DNA from: Nissolia schottii
Taxonomy: Eukaryota; Streptophyta; Magnoliopsida; Fabales; Fabaceae
DNA length: 64,000 nt
Assembly (NCBI GenBank): GCA_003254905.1
Contig: QANU01018855.1
Location: 158,612 to 222,611, forward strand
Direction of reading: 5' to 3'
This document shows, piece by piece, positions 25,789 through 36,810 of this stretch; within the stretch, counting starts at the first letter, position 1, and the number at the start of each line of letters is the position of its first letter. A program made the translations under genes and the position numbers. The notes below the pieces were generated by a model. It searched no databases. It had not been told where the DNA came from and was given only the letters and a program-made list of their open reading frames with translations.

Positions 25789-28687
25789 ATGGGTCTTGTG
25801 CATTTTCCACCCATTGGTTACAATACCAACATCAAGTTGCTCCCTTTCATGCCACTAAGACTGAGATGCAACCCCAAGAGAGCCACATTCTGTGTTTCTG
25901 CAGTGAAACTCAACAATGACAATGACCCTTTACTCCTTGCTGCCACTACTTGTGCTTTTATCCGTTCCCGGGAAACTCTTCGACCAGGCAAACACCATTA
26001 TCATATCTTCATTTTTCCTCTTTCAGGCATTTTATCAAGCACTTCGAGGATGCTTGCCCGTCACTTCTCACTTTTGTGCATTCATTCTGTGCTTGTGGTT
26101 CCTTACTTCAAAGCTATCTTATTATATGAATTGTATAAATGATGTGGATTTTCCACTATGTGTTCATACATCGTTAAACGTATTTGACTCTTGCAATAAT
26201 AACCGCTTCAAAAGCCACATACGCGATGATATTTGATCGATCGACAGTGCAAAGCATTTTATGCAGATAATAATGTATCAAAATTAATCTCAAATAATAT
26301 TACCTACAGTTAGTTTTATTGTGGGGTTTAGATGTAGAAATAAGCCTTAAATGACTAAAATGACTCAACAAGTGAATTGTATCTTATTGGATGAGCTTTG
26401 TTTATATGGGAGTTTCCTCTCCTAGAAAGGAGAATCATGTTCTATCATCTTATCACATAAATGAGTTCAAGACATGTTGGGTGGCATAGCATAGTTCATT
26501 GGTTAGGACTCTGTCCCTGCCTATAGACTGCATGCACTGTCTATTGAAGATGCAGGTTGTTCCTTCTGCAGTATATAATATGCATAAATGGTTTTAGCTT
26601 GTTTTAAATTTCGGATTATACTGATTAATGTTATGCACTTTTGTATATCAATTTGTAAATAAGAGCAACACTCATGGCATCACTTCTCCACAAGTGCAGA
26701 CCCACTATTTGTAGATTCATACGCTGCTTGTCTTGTCCCTCCTGATTTCCACAAGGACATGGTGCAAAATTTGGACTCATATTGTGTTGCAACCAAGTTC
26801 ATTGATGATAAATTGCTTCATATGGCGAATCTAATCGATGGAGTTAAGCAGGTACTTGTTGATTGCATACATATGAGGGAAATTTGTGCTGCTTATTCAT
26901 ATGTTGCGTAGTTTGGTATGGTTCGTCCTCTACCTGCAGGTAGTTTTGTTGACTGATGGCATGGATACGCGGCCTTACAGACTTCAATGGCCGACTTCAA
27001 CCATTATCTTTGACATATCCCCAGAAAGGATATTTCAAACAGCAGCTGAGAAGCTTGGAGGTGACATTAGTTAACCAAATTATTGTGATATTTTAAGCAT
27101 GTATTATTCTCAAAATTAAATATCTTTTGATCATAGTGACTATAGTGAGAGTGGGAAACATGTGTGATTACATAGGCATACTAGGTGTCTGCTCTTCTGG
27201 ATACATGAAAAGGGGAGAGGTAGAAAACAAAGTACAGAATAGAATTAATTTTTCAACCAAAGTAATGGCTTAGAGTGAAGTGACTTACATTTTTGTTAAC
27301 TCCATAAAACCAGGGTATGTTTCATGGTAAAAAGTCTTACCTGATACTTTCATGCTGGTTTTTCAACATTATTTTCTAAGCTTCTTCTTGTTAACATGTG
27401 TGTGTGTATTTGGGGGAGTAAAGTTATGAAGGTAGATACCATACTTAACTGTATTTCTATCTTTTGCTTTAGGTGTTGGGGCCAGGATTCCCAAAAGTTG
27501 CTTATTCAATCATATTCCATTGGAATCATCTGACATGAAGGAAAGTTTGCAATTTAGAGGATATAATGGCAATAGGCCAAGTGTATGGTCCATACAGGTG
27601 ATTAAGTTTAATATAGTTTTTCCCTATTAGTAGACACTTGAAGTGCACGTTTGGTTTCTAAGTGGGACACACCTAGAATTGATTCTGAGCCCCCAACATA
27701 AGTGAAAACTTCTCACTTCTAGGGCTCCATTATTGATTTTGAGCCACCACAGCAGAAATCCAAACATGCTAGAATTCACATGCAAAGTAGAATATGAGAG
27801 AGAGGTTTATTCCTGCAGGGGTTTCCTATGAAGACATTGACAAATTTTGAAGAAGTTTTGTCAATGATAAGCAGTTTAGCCATGAAGGGAAGCTTTTTTG
27901 TAGGAGAGTTGCCTTCCTGGTTATCTGAGGCAGAAACAGAAATCAAGGTCAGTTTGCAATTATTTATGTCAATTAATTAGAATTTGATACACTTTCTTCC
28001 TCAAGAAATTTAGAGAAAGGAAAACAAATCTTTTCTTGTACCTTGGACAGTCCAATGCAAGGCAGTGGATGGATAAATTATTCATGAGCAATGGCTTTAG
28101 GGTAGAAATGATTAACTACAAAGGAGTTGCTGAGAGTTCTGAGCAAGAATTTGCTTCAGCACATTACAATAATATCTTGTTTGTTGCAGAACAACTGCGA
28201 CTTTCTGATGATCAGGTAAGACATCTTCTATTCTTTTTTGTTCCTCATTTTCTCTAAGCGTGAACCTTTGTGCAACAATAAAGTTGTTAGCTAGTGACCT
28301 AGAAGTCATTGGTTCAAACCTTAAAAACAGTCTCTCCCCTTGCAATTCGATCAAATAGGAGTCTCGTGTGCTAGGCTGTCCTTGTTCCTCTCCAAAGAAC
28401 AAAAACTATACCTCCGTGATAATCACCACAATTTGTTCTTCCAGTGCCTCTCTTCTTATTTTCAGATTGATATGTCTCTGTTATTTTGTCAAGAGTAGCT
28501 ATCGTAAATAGTTCCTATGAAGGTTTAGCTTTGCTATGTGATATCAATCTTCATCTGGTATGCTAGTTACATTTGTTACAGCTCAAGTGATTCAAGGCAT
28601 TTTATATTCTGGCAGATGGAAACATGGAGAAGTGAATTTCAGAGGATAGAGGATGAAGGGGATGAAGATGGCTTTGAAGAGTTGTAG
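25789..28687 (+). CDS. SAM-dependent methyltransferase-like gene with an apparent frameshift
   Basis: Exons: 25789-25987, 26700-26851, 26940-27060, 27474-27597, 27819-27947, 28051-28215, 28616-28687. The family is plant proteins related to leucine carboxyl methyltransferases. Exon 3 carries VVLLTDGMDTRPYRLQWP, the counterpart of the GxGxDTRxYRL SAM-binding motif. The first ~40 residues are basic and Ser/Thr-poor, but a chloroplast transit peptide is plausible. Intron 1 uses a GC-AG border (CCAG|GCAAAC). Exons 5-7 stay in one frame to FEEL-stop. Exon lengths add to 962 nt, one short of a multiple of three. The slip is at exon 4, where GTTGGGCC (27477-27484) has three G's but the frame used by the remaining conserved exon 4 sequence needs four. 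As written, translation goes wrong soon after residue 158. Either this is a young pseudogene or a base was lost in sequencing. With the base the protein would be about 320 aa. Its substrate is unknown. Confidence 0.72.
28259..28390 (+). mobile_element. Degenerate Au-type SINE in the last intron of the methyltransferase-like gene
   Basis: CGTGAACCTTTGTGCAACAA, TAAAGTTGTTAGCTAGTGACC, GAAGTCATTGGTTCAAACCTT and AAAACAGTCTCTCCCCTTG follow the tRNA-derived head of Au SINEs. The A box is near TTTGTGCAAC and the B box is GGTTCAAACC. The tail GTGTGCTAGGCTGTCCTTG corresponds to the SINE 3' end. It lies in the sense direction within intron 6. Confidence 0.7.
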
Positions 28688-30628
28688 AAGTATTTAAGTT
28701 TCACCACTGGCTGATTAGTGTTAGAAAGGGATTTGTTTCTAGTGTCATGCCATTGTGCATGCTCGCCAGAGTCTTCTTTCTTCATTACTTGTTAACGCAC
28801 AGCTCTGAAATAAAGCACAATATGATTTAACTGAACAGACTTAAAATATCAATGGCCAAATGCCAGTTACGTTTGCGCAGTCAATGAGCTTCAACATGCA
28901 CAGTTTGCCTATTTAATATATTGTGACCTTGTCCTTAGGCCAGAACTTTTTCTACTTGCATAAGTTGCCACCTTCAACTCTGCCTATATTATACTTCATT
29001 GCAAGTCTTTATATAACCGATTCCAGGTCTAGATAAAATGACTTTGTCGAATCTTTATATACATTAGACATAAGAAAACTGAAGAGAACTAATGTCTTAA
29101 ATGGAAAATAAAAAATGTGTCTACGTATCTAGGAGGAAGAGGGGTTTCCAATTCCATAAACAATCGAACAATGCAAGAAGAACTGCATTAAGTATGGTAA
29201 TATTTAAAAATAAATAAAATTACACTATACACACCAATCACTGCTCACATCTACAAGAGTACAAATGATAGTATCATGCATCCACGAGCTACCTAAGAAG
29301 CAGAAGCATGAACGAACATTCCAAGAGTAAACACCAAACTGACCAGTATTTACAATAAAAATCAATCAGCTAGGATCAAGAATGTTCAACATTCTCAACA
29401 TAGTACAATGTGCAACTGAATTTCAAAGAGGAGTTGCAGGACAGTCAAACGGAAATGGCGAATGGATGGCAGCTTGATCGTCAACAGTGAAACTCATCCT
29501 CCAAACAAGATAAGCTCAACCGAAGGTCACGTACTTTGTGGAGACAGCAGAGTTCAGCTATTATTCCAGCCCGCAGTTGAACCTGCGAATTCTAAGTTAC
29601 TCAAACTGGATATTAAAATAATCAGATCGAACTTGAGAATATTATAACGGACAAAATTAACTAAACCAAGGATGATATGTTACCAAAAGTTCAAAAGGAA
29701 TATCTGAATTAAGCTTCGAAAGAGCACGATCATTTCATCGTGTCAGATGCCTAAGATTCCGAAATAAGCAGCATCAAAGCATACAGTGATTAAAGTCACA
29801 TAAGCAGCAAAGAATTACAAAGTTGAAAAATTGAAATGCTTGTTATCAAAAAGTTGAAATAAATAACTCAATTGTTCTGCAAAAACTTTCTTCAGTCATA
29901 CATAGTTATATTTTCATTAATGGTGTCTTTTAATAATTGCATTTCCTATGGAAGAGAATTAACAGTACAAAACCATAAATTTGAGCATTTTCAATTTAAA
30001 GCTTGGATTTCTAGTGCCAAATCCTTTTGCAGCAATCTCTAAATGTTTCATGAATCTCAATCTATAAAACACATGAGAAAACAGACCCAATAGACATCAG
30101 TACAGTATTTCACACCATCACTGAAATCATCTTAGTAATCACGGAGCAGGTTAGCACTACATTCCTCCTGAAGCTGCTTAACGATTCACCTTCACAAGTC
30201 TCAATTTCATCCGTTTTTCTTGATAACATAGCTGAAACGGAGTGGTAGTTTTTTTTAGCAAACCCCAAAAAACATCAAATGGAAATAGGGAAAATTCGAT
30301 ACACCAGAAACTGCACATTCGCAGAAATAAAATTGTAAAAGTATAACTGTTGGATGAACCTTTTGCTGAATCTGTAAATGTCTTAATATTCCTGAAAGCA
30401 GTCTCACGAGATCTGTTGCTAGAAGATAGATGCCCTAATTAATGCAAAGGAGGGGTGAAAGATCTACAGCAGAACCACTTAATAAATGAAATGTACATGG
30501 TATCAGATAAGTCAGACAGATGAAATACTAAAACTTGATAAAAAAAGGTAATGTAATATTTGATTCATAATTCATCAGTTTGGGCAACATGCAATGAAAT
30601 TTGGGGGAGAGTGGAACGGTACCTTGGG
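28688..30628. other. Intergenic region between methyltransferase and resistance genes
   Basis: Contains no supported gene. A 0.47-kb segment near 29.1-29.5 kb duplicates the 3' flank of GCP4 (listed separately). The remainder is AT-rich and probably includes both 3' UTRs. Confidence 0.5.
29070..29540. repeat. Duplicated segment, copy 1 (matches GCP4 3' flank)
   Basis: Shares long near-identical runs with 36272-36757 in the same orientation, for example GAAGAGAACTAATGTCTTAAAT, GGAGGAAGAGGGGTTTCCA, CCATAAACAATC, CACTGCTCACATCTACAA, and GTGAAACTCATCCTCCAAAC. Small indels separate the copies. The pair brackets the resistance gene. Confidence 0.85.
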
Positions 30629-31210
30629 TCACCAAATCCAAGTGTCATCAACTTGAATGCCGCGGATATGGGAAATTTTGGGCCAAATTTGTGGGTCCTT
30701 CATCTCGCATCGTTTACCCAGCAAAGGACATCCTTTGATGAAGAGTCGTATTAGAGAGGCGGGCAGCCTTTCTCCCGCTATATTCTCCAACTTGGGACAG
30801 TCGTCAATAGTTAATTCTTCGAGGGAGGAGAGGCGGGCAAGACCTTTGCAGTCCAACGTCTCCAAACTTGGAATGGCCGACAATGACAGAGACTCAAGGG
30901 AGGGAGGCAGGCAGCCCTCCTTTGGGAACAACTTCACACTCTCACATGGACCTGAGATCCCAAGATGGGTAAGATTCTTGTGACTATGTAAGCTCATTGA
31001 CGCTAGTTTTTTGCAATGGCTGATACAAAGATCTCTCAAGTTAGGAAGCGGACCCCTTCCAAGAGACGAATCGATTTCTGGACAGCGCACTATTTCGGGT
31101 TTCTCCAGCTGGGGCGCAGCAATCCCAAGTGTGAAGAAGGATGCAAAACCAGGGCAGTCATAGATTCCTAAAGAACGGAGATTAGGAAGAGACTGACTGT
31201 GACACCACAA
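30629..31210 (-). pseudogene. Out-of-frame 3' end of the CNL gene: last LRRs
   Basis: An open frame of about 193 codons overlaps the end of the main resistance-gene frame in the +1 phase. It continues the leucine-rich repeats: SLPNLRSLGIYDCPGF, PLPNLRDLCISHCKKL, LSSLEELTIDDCPKL and SLIRLFIKGCPLL. It ends in DPQIWPKISHIRGIQVDDTWIW-stop, a usual close for this R-protein class. It is not a separate gene: its first ATG falls in the middle of an LRR unit and there is no promoter. It is the natural C-terminus, lost to the main frame by the shift at about 31190-31215. Confidence 0.85.
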
Positions 31211-34200
31211 GAGACTTGATACTTACACAATCACGGATTTCAAGTCTTGTGAGATTTGGAAAGGCGTCCAGCGGGAAGGACGTGTGTGAATCACAGCTGT
31301 CAAATATGCACAGTGACTTCAGTGAGCCGTGCTGATGTTGCATCTGCAGTTCTAGATTTCTGCAATGCCGGATGCTGAGGGATCGTAATGATGCGGGTAA
31401 AGAAGCCACTGGTAATGATATGGCTAAGCAATAGTTTGATATGACTAAACGGTGAAGACAAGTTAGTTGCGTGTGTGTAATGGCCTCCAACATGGACTGC
31501 ACCAGATGGTTTCCTTCAATCTGTAGAGAGCGCGACGAAAGCGGCAGCTCCCTCATTGTTACTTCATTGTCGCCGGCTACCCATAAATCGTGAATTGCAC
31601 GAGTTATTGGGAGGGAGCAATTCAGCTGCTCGCATTTACTGATGCTAAGTTGCTCCAAATCTGGTAGGTGGTTGGGTAAATCTCCCCTTAACACGGGACA
31701 TTCACTTATTGTAAGCACCTTAAGTTGAGGAAAAGCATCCAACTCGGACGAACACCATTTCTGCCAGCAAGGCATGCTGCGAAATTGCAGAGCTTCAAGG
31801 GATGGAAAGGGTGTAACCCTGCAAGACTTGTCATTCTTGTAAAACTCAGCACCTATGATCCCGAGCCCATCAAAATCTGAAATCCATAGCTCCTTCAGAG
31901 AGGGTAATTGGCCAAGTGAAGGAAGCCTACAACAATGCCTACAACCAGCCATCACTATTTTAGTCATATTGTGGAAGGAAGAGTGCTCTAACCAATCCGG
32001 AAACAACGTACCCTTGTAACCCCGCATTGTTAGACCTTTTAAGTCTCTGTGAGGACGTAACTTGTCAAGTATATCTCTCTCAATTTGGGATTCAGCGATA
32101 TTGCCATCTCTCGACCACATCAACTCTAAAATGCTAATGTGATTCTTTTCAACCATCTTTGCCTCCCAAGCTTCACCACTATTGATGACATTCTCTAATT
32201 TGGCAATACAAAGTGACCCACGGAGACCCGCAAGTGCCCCTAATTCCCCTATCTTGTTCTCTTCATTCTTCCCAACAATATAGTTACTTAAAAGATGCAA
32301 ATGTTTTAGTTTGCCCATTCCTTTCGGCATCTCTTCTAGAGAAGTACGTCTAATATCAAGATGGCTCAAATTTACAAGATCTTGCATACTAATGGGAAGC
32401 ATTTTCAGATTATGACAGCCACGCAACTTCAAGGTTTGTAGGTTGTACAAGTTAAAGAGTGACTCAGGTAATGTCACAATATGCGTCTCAGATAAATCCA
32501 AATAACGCAAATGGATCAATTCACCAACTGAATCAGGCAATGAGTCAAGAGGAAAGCATTTAAATGACAAAACTCTCAAGCACTTCAACTGTGATAGTAA
32601 GATGCAAGGAGAGTTTTCCATTTTGAATGGAATCCACGAATCCAAATTGATTTCAAGGAATGTCCTTGTATGCTCTACTCTATCACAGAAGGCCAAAAGT
32701 TCTAGGATCGGATAATTGCCTCTAGCATTATGTGACAAATGACGAGTTTTACGGCTAATCTCAGTTGCATTTCCAAATTCTTCAGCCCTATAATAGAATT
32801 CCCCAGCAGAGGATGTTGCCAAATCATGCATGAGATCATGCATCACAAACAAACTGCGGTTAATACTAGAAGGTTGAAAAAATGATCGGGAAACCAATTC
32901 ATCAAAATATTCAACACCAACTTCTTCTAAAGACTTTCTTCCCATTGGCTGTAAAAAATTTTCTGCCATCCACAATAAGATTAATTCATCTTTATCAAAT
33001 TGATAGTCTTGGGGATACAAGGAACAATAGACAAAGCACTCTTTTAAACATGGAGGAAGATAGTAATAACTTATTCTCAAAGCAGGAATAATCTTACTCC
33101 TATCTTCAGAAAATTCCCAAATCTCACTCTTCAAAACACGATTCCAATACCCTACATCATACTTTCCTCGCAATAAGCCTCCAAGTGTTTGAGCTGCTAA
33201 GGGTAATCCGTTACACTTGTTAACAATCTGCCTGCCAATTTTATCTAGAGTTGGATTCACCGTAGAATCAGCAGAAAGAAGTGCGTGCTTAGAAAACACT
33301 AACCAACAATCTTCATGAGACAATAAACTCAGTTCATGAGGTAGAACAGTTTGCACCACAGAAGCAACCTTTCTACTTCGGGTTGTTATAAGAATTTTAC
33401 TTCCCTTAATCCCATTTTGAAAAGGTTTTAGAAGCCTGATCCAATCATCATAGTTCTCATTCCATGCATCGTCAAGCACAACTAAGAATTTTTGTCTCGA
33501 CAGCCTTTCCTTCAAATCATGTTGAAGTAAATTCAAATCATTTGAGTCACAAGAACGACGAGTTATTGCCTCTATTATAGTCTTTGTTACCTTAACAACA
33601 TCAAATTCTTCAGATACACAAACCCATGCTTGGAAATCAAAACTTTGCTTCACTTTGTCATCATGGTAAACCACTTGAGCCAAAGTAGTTTTTCCAATTC
33701 CACCCATGCCCACGATGGGGATCACAGATGTTTCACCATCTCTAGTATCATCATCTAACAGTAATTTTATTATGGCCTCTCTGTCTTTGTCCCTGCCAAA
33801 TATATCAGATAGTTTAACTAGAGAGGTTGTTATCCTCCAAGGCATGTCCTCCTTCTGAATCACTTCCAGGCCAAGAGTTGTTTTGAGTTGTACAATTGAG
33901 TCTAGTGTGTCAATTATGTCTTCCATCCTATTTACTATCTCCCTATCGTGCAAATTGAGATAAGGAGACTTAGAGGAGTTACCTGGTGCAAGCTTTCGAA
34001 TCTCAGCAATGGTTGAAACTTCATCCAATAAGTCATCAGCCTTATACACAGCATCTTTGAGCTCGGAGAGCCACTTCTTCACCGCAGGATCCTTGATCTG
34101 TTTCTTCTCGGCATCACTAAGCGCAGCTCGAGCGACATTCAGAGTTGTTTCCAGCCTTTCGACGAGCTTCCTATCAAGCTTCTTTCGTTGGATCAAGTTG

Positions 34201-34283
34201 ACAATCACAGGTGAAACCAGCCTGTCAAAAAGAAGACCAATGAAATCACCGAGAACATTTTCGATCACAAATCGTGCAGCCAT
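31182..34283 (-). CDS. CC-NBS-LRR disease-resistance protein, truncated by a frameshift
   Basis: Intronless 1033-aa frame. An Rx-type N-terminal coiled-coil domain spans about residues 1-140 (ADDLLDEVST near 82-91). The NB-ARC domain has the P-loop GMGGIGKTT (192-200), kinase-2 FLVVLDDAW (266-274), RNBS-B GSKILITTR (294-302), GLPLA (359-363) and an MHD motif (481-483). LRRs run from about residue 555 to the end. The Trp after kinase-2 is typical of the CC class, and Ala replaces the common Val in LDDVW. Known role: intracellular immune receptors that bind ATP and trigger defence on sensing pathogen effectors. No integrated decoy is visible. The frame stops early at 31182, about 185 residues before the family's usual end, because the last LRRs lie in the +1 frame. 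All NB-ARC motifs are intact, so the truncated protein might still be made. Which pathogen it would recognise is unknown. Confidence 0.92.
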   Translation of the reverse strand: MAARFVIENVLGDFIGLLFDRLVSPVIVNLIQRKKLDRKLVERLETTLNVARAALSDAEKKQIKDPAVKKWLSELKDAVYKADDLLDEVSTIAEIRKLAPGNSSKSPYLNLHDREIVNRMEDIIDTLDSIVQLKTTLGLEVIQKEDMPWRITTSLVKLSDIFGRDKDREAIIKLLLDDDTRDGETSVIPIVGMGGIGKTTLAQVVYHDDKVKQSFDFQAWVCVSEEFDVVKVTKTIIEAITRRSCDSNDLNLLQHDLKERLSRQKFLVVLDDAWNENYDDWIRLLKPFQNGIKGSKILITTRSRKVASVVQTVLPHELSLLSHEDCWLVFSKHALLSADSTVNPTLDKIGRQIVNKCNGLPLAAQTLGGLLRGKYDVGYWNRVLKSEIWEFSEDRSKIIPALRISYYYLPPCLKECFVYCSLYPQDYQFDKDELILLWMAENFLQPMGRKSLEEVGVEYFDELVSRSFFQPSSINRSLFVMHDLMHDLATSSAGEFYYRAEEFGNATEISRKTRHLSHNARGNYPILELLAFCDRVEHTRTFLEINLDSWIPFKMENSPCILLSQLKCLRVLSFKCFPLDSLPDSVGELIHLRYLDLSETHIVTLPESLFNLYNLQTLKLRGCHNLKMLPISMQDLVNLSHLDIRRTSLEEMPKGMGKLKHLHLLSNYIVGKNEENKIGELGALAGLRGSLCIAKLENVINSGEAWEAKMVEKNHISILELMWSRDGNIAESQIERDILDKLRPHRDLKGLTMRGYKGTLFPDWLEHSSFHNMTKIVMAGCRHCCRLPSLGQLPSLKELWISDFDGLGIIGAEFYKNDKSCRVTPFPSLEALQFRSMPCWQKWCSSELDAFPQLKVLTISECPVLRGDLPNHLPDLEQLSISKCEQLNCSLPITRAIHDLWVAGDNEVTMRELPLSSRSLQIEGNHLVQSMLEAITHTQLTCLHRLVISNYCLAISLPVASLPASLRSLSIRHCRNLELQMQHQHGSLKSLCIFDSCDSHTSFPLDAFPNLTRLEIRDCVSIKSLVVSQSVSS

Positions 34284-36271
34284 GATCCTAAGATATCAGA
34301 TGATCTCAGATTAGAAGAAAGGTAACGTAAGGAAAGTGGTTGTAGCTAGTTTGCACCAAGGATAAGAGAAATGGTGGTAGCACTGTGTGAAATACTAGTT
34401 GACTACAAAAATGATATTGTTGACTTCTGTTTGATGGTTGTTGCATTCTTCTGTTCTTATTCAGAGGTAAGATGTTTCAGAAAGACCTTTTTCTTTTTTT
34501 TAATATAAACAAAAATTTAGGGGTGAGCTCCGCAATCCCACTAAGGTTAAGGTACGCTTTCAAGCTTTTTGAACGTTTACATAGACATTCACAAATCACC
34601 TACTAAAATAATTTTAACATTAGCAACAAAAATCAAACTCGTATCCTTTGAAATATGAGTTTGTTCTTTATTAACTGTACCAACACAACTGTTTTGTAAA
34701 GACTACGGTCCACTGCTTCCAATAGGATGTTTCCATCACATTTCTTTCAATGAATGTCCAAATCAATTAGGTGGAAGTTTTCTTACATTCTTAACTGCCA
34801 ATAATTGAGGGTACTATTTATTTGTTGTGATTATGAAAATAAAACTAGTTTTGTCCTTTTTAGTCTTGTTTGTATATGCTAGAAAAAAAAAGCAGTAGTA
34901 GAAGACGAAAAAAATTATTCCTAAAAACAAATATGTTTGTGATTATTATACTATTTAAAGTGATGAATAATATGCTGCGAGTATTCAAATACGTTTGTGA
35001 AGGCCTAACGCTTTGTTTAATGGTAATCATATTATTCATCATTTTACATCATGAATGTACGTACAAGGGATCAAATCAGCGAAGACCATAAAAATTGGAA
35101 AACATAAACAAATGAGAGAGATGGGATATTTGTAGGGTGAAGACCTATTTACCTTATATGCCATTGGGAAATACTTGCTGGGCACGGAACTAGTTTCTCT
35201 CTCAAGTTTTATCACTTTCCTCTTTGCCGCGGTTGTTTCTTTCTCCGTCACACTCGCTTCCCATTGCCGTGGTGGTGGTGGGACAATTAGGACTCTGGAG
35301 AAAGAAGACTTAGGTGGAAGACAACCTAACCAAAAACCTTTTCCTTTCTTTTTCTCCTTTTTTTTGTTTTTTTTTCTTTTGAAAACGATCGAATTTGAGA
35401 AATGGATCATCTCATGTTATTTTTTCACATAACAAAGCCAAGACATAATGTGAAAAAATAACATGAGAAAGAATCTATTCCCTTAAATTTGGCATTCACA
35501 TTCTCCCCATAAATGTGGGTTCATTGTATTATTATTTAATATGATTTATCATATGAAAAAATAATGTGACAGAGAATCCATTCCCTAGAATTTGGCATTC
35601 AAATTCACCCCCATAATGAACTCCAAGAGAAGTCATTCACATTTATCTATTCACATATTTTCTTAATTTACAATTATTTTTATTCCTTGCATTAATATTC
35701 AGACTTTATTATTAGTTAAATTGAGTAATCTAACTTAGATTACTCTAATTATCTCTCCCGGCTTTACTCTCCTCAAGTCTCAAATCGAGACCCCAAGGGG
35801 ACGAGGACGAGTTTGCCAAGTTAATTGTTTACAATTTAAATTTGCTAGATTGACTTTTATTTATTCATTTCTCAATAAATTGAGAATTTTATTCGGTGTA
35901 TTTTCATGAGCCTTTAAAATTAATTTATGACAAATTTATTTTTGAATAAATTTTTATTAGCATAAATCAAACTATTAATCATGCAATCATATTTTATGAA
36001 TAAGCGATTTTGTTTTGGGTACAGTTATGAACATGAGATTGAATGTAACAGTAAGCGATCGTCACACTTAGAGTTCAATTTTCAAATCCTTGAGAAAACA
36101 ATTACTGATAGAAGAACTTGACATATTTAATCAAGGATAAATGCCAGAATTTGCAAAAAGTGATTTTCCAACTATGAATTGAATTTAGGTAACTCTTGAT
36201 AGAAGAACTATGTAGCACAATATAGCTGCCTAGATTACAATGAACTCCTTCGTAGGTTGTGTTACCTTCAG
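34284..36271. other. Upstream region of the CNL gene
   Basis: AT-rich, with no supported gene. Open frames at 34.9-35.4 kb are shadows in low-complexity DNA. Contains a strong hairpin at 35411-35467 and nearby degenerate direct repeats. Confidence 0.5.
35411..35467. repeat. Perfect 20-bp inverted repeat with a neighbouring ~100-bp direct repeat
   Basis: Arms CTCATGTTATTTTTTCACAT (35411-35430) and its exact complement (35448-35467) flank a 17-nt loop. Beyond it, a unit with GAATCTATTCCCT...ATTTGGCATTCACATTC (from about 35471) recurs as GAATCCATTCCCT...ATTTGGCATTCAAATTC (from about 35575). The repeated layout suggests a decayed MITE. Confidence 0.65.
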
Positions 36272-36757
36272 AAATAAGAAAAGTGAAGAGAACTAATGTC
36301 TTAAATCTAAAAAAATTGTCTACATATCTGGGAGGAAGAGGGGTTTCCAGTTTTCCATAAACAATCAAATTATGCAATAAGAATTGCATTAAGTACAGTA
36401 ATATTAAAAAACACTATACACACCCAGCACTGCTCACATCTACAAAGACAACAAAAGTACAGAAGACAGCAACATCAAGCTAGGATCAAGTATGTTCCAA
36501 GAAGCACAAGCATGAACCAACCTTCCAAGAATACCACCAAACTGAACGGTATTTACAAAATTCAATCAGCTAGAATCAATAATGTCCAACATTCTCAACG
36601 TAGTTAATAGAATGTGCAGCTGAATTTCAAAGAGTAGTCGCAGGACGGTCAAACGGAAATGATGAACGGATAGCAGCTTGATTGTCAACAGTGAAACTCA
36701 TCCTCCAAACAAGATTAGGGGAGGGAGACTCTACTTAACCAAAGGTCGCATACCAAT
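36272..36757. repeat. Duplicated segment, copy 2 (GCP4 3' flank)
   Basis: Partner of 29070-29540. This copy begins about 55 bp beyond the GCP4 stop codon on the minus strand, so it probably includes the GCP4 3' UTR and is likely the original location. Confidence 0.85.
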
Positions 36758-36810
36758 ACCCCTAGGAAACTGCCCCAATGAGAGAGCTTTGAACTCACGG
36801 TGGAATGATA

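Noticed and set aside
26480-26590. GGTTAGGACTCTG sequence in the methyltransferase intron as a tRNA or SINE
   Set aside because: No cloverleaf or B box could be drawn, and there is too little similarity to any SINE.
30629-31210. A separate small LRR gene
   Set aside because: It lacks its own start context and continues the CNL repeats in the next frame, so it is the tail of the same gene.
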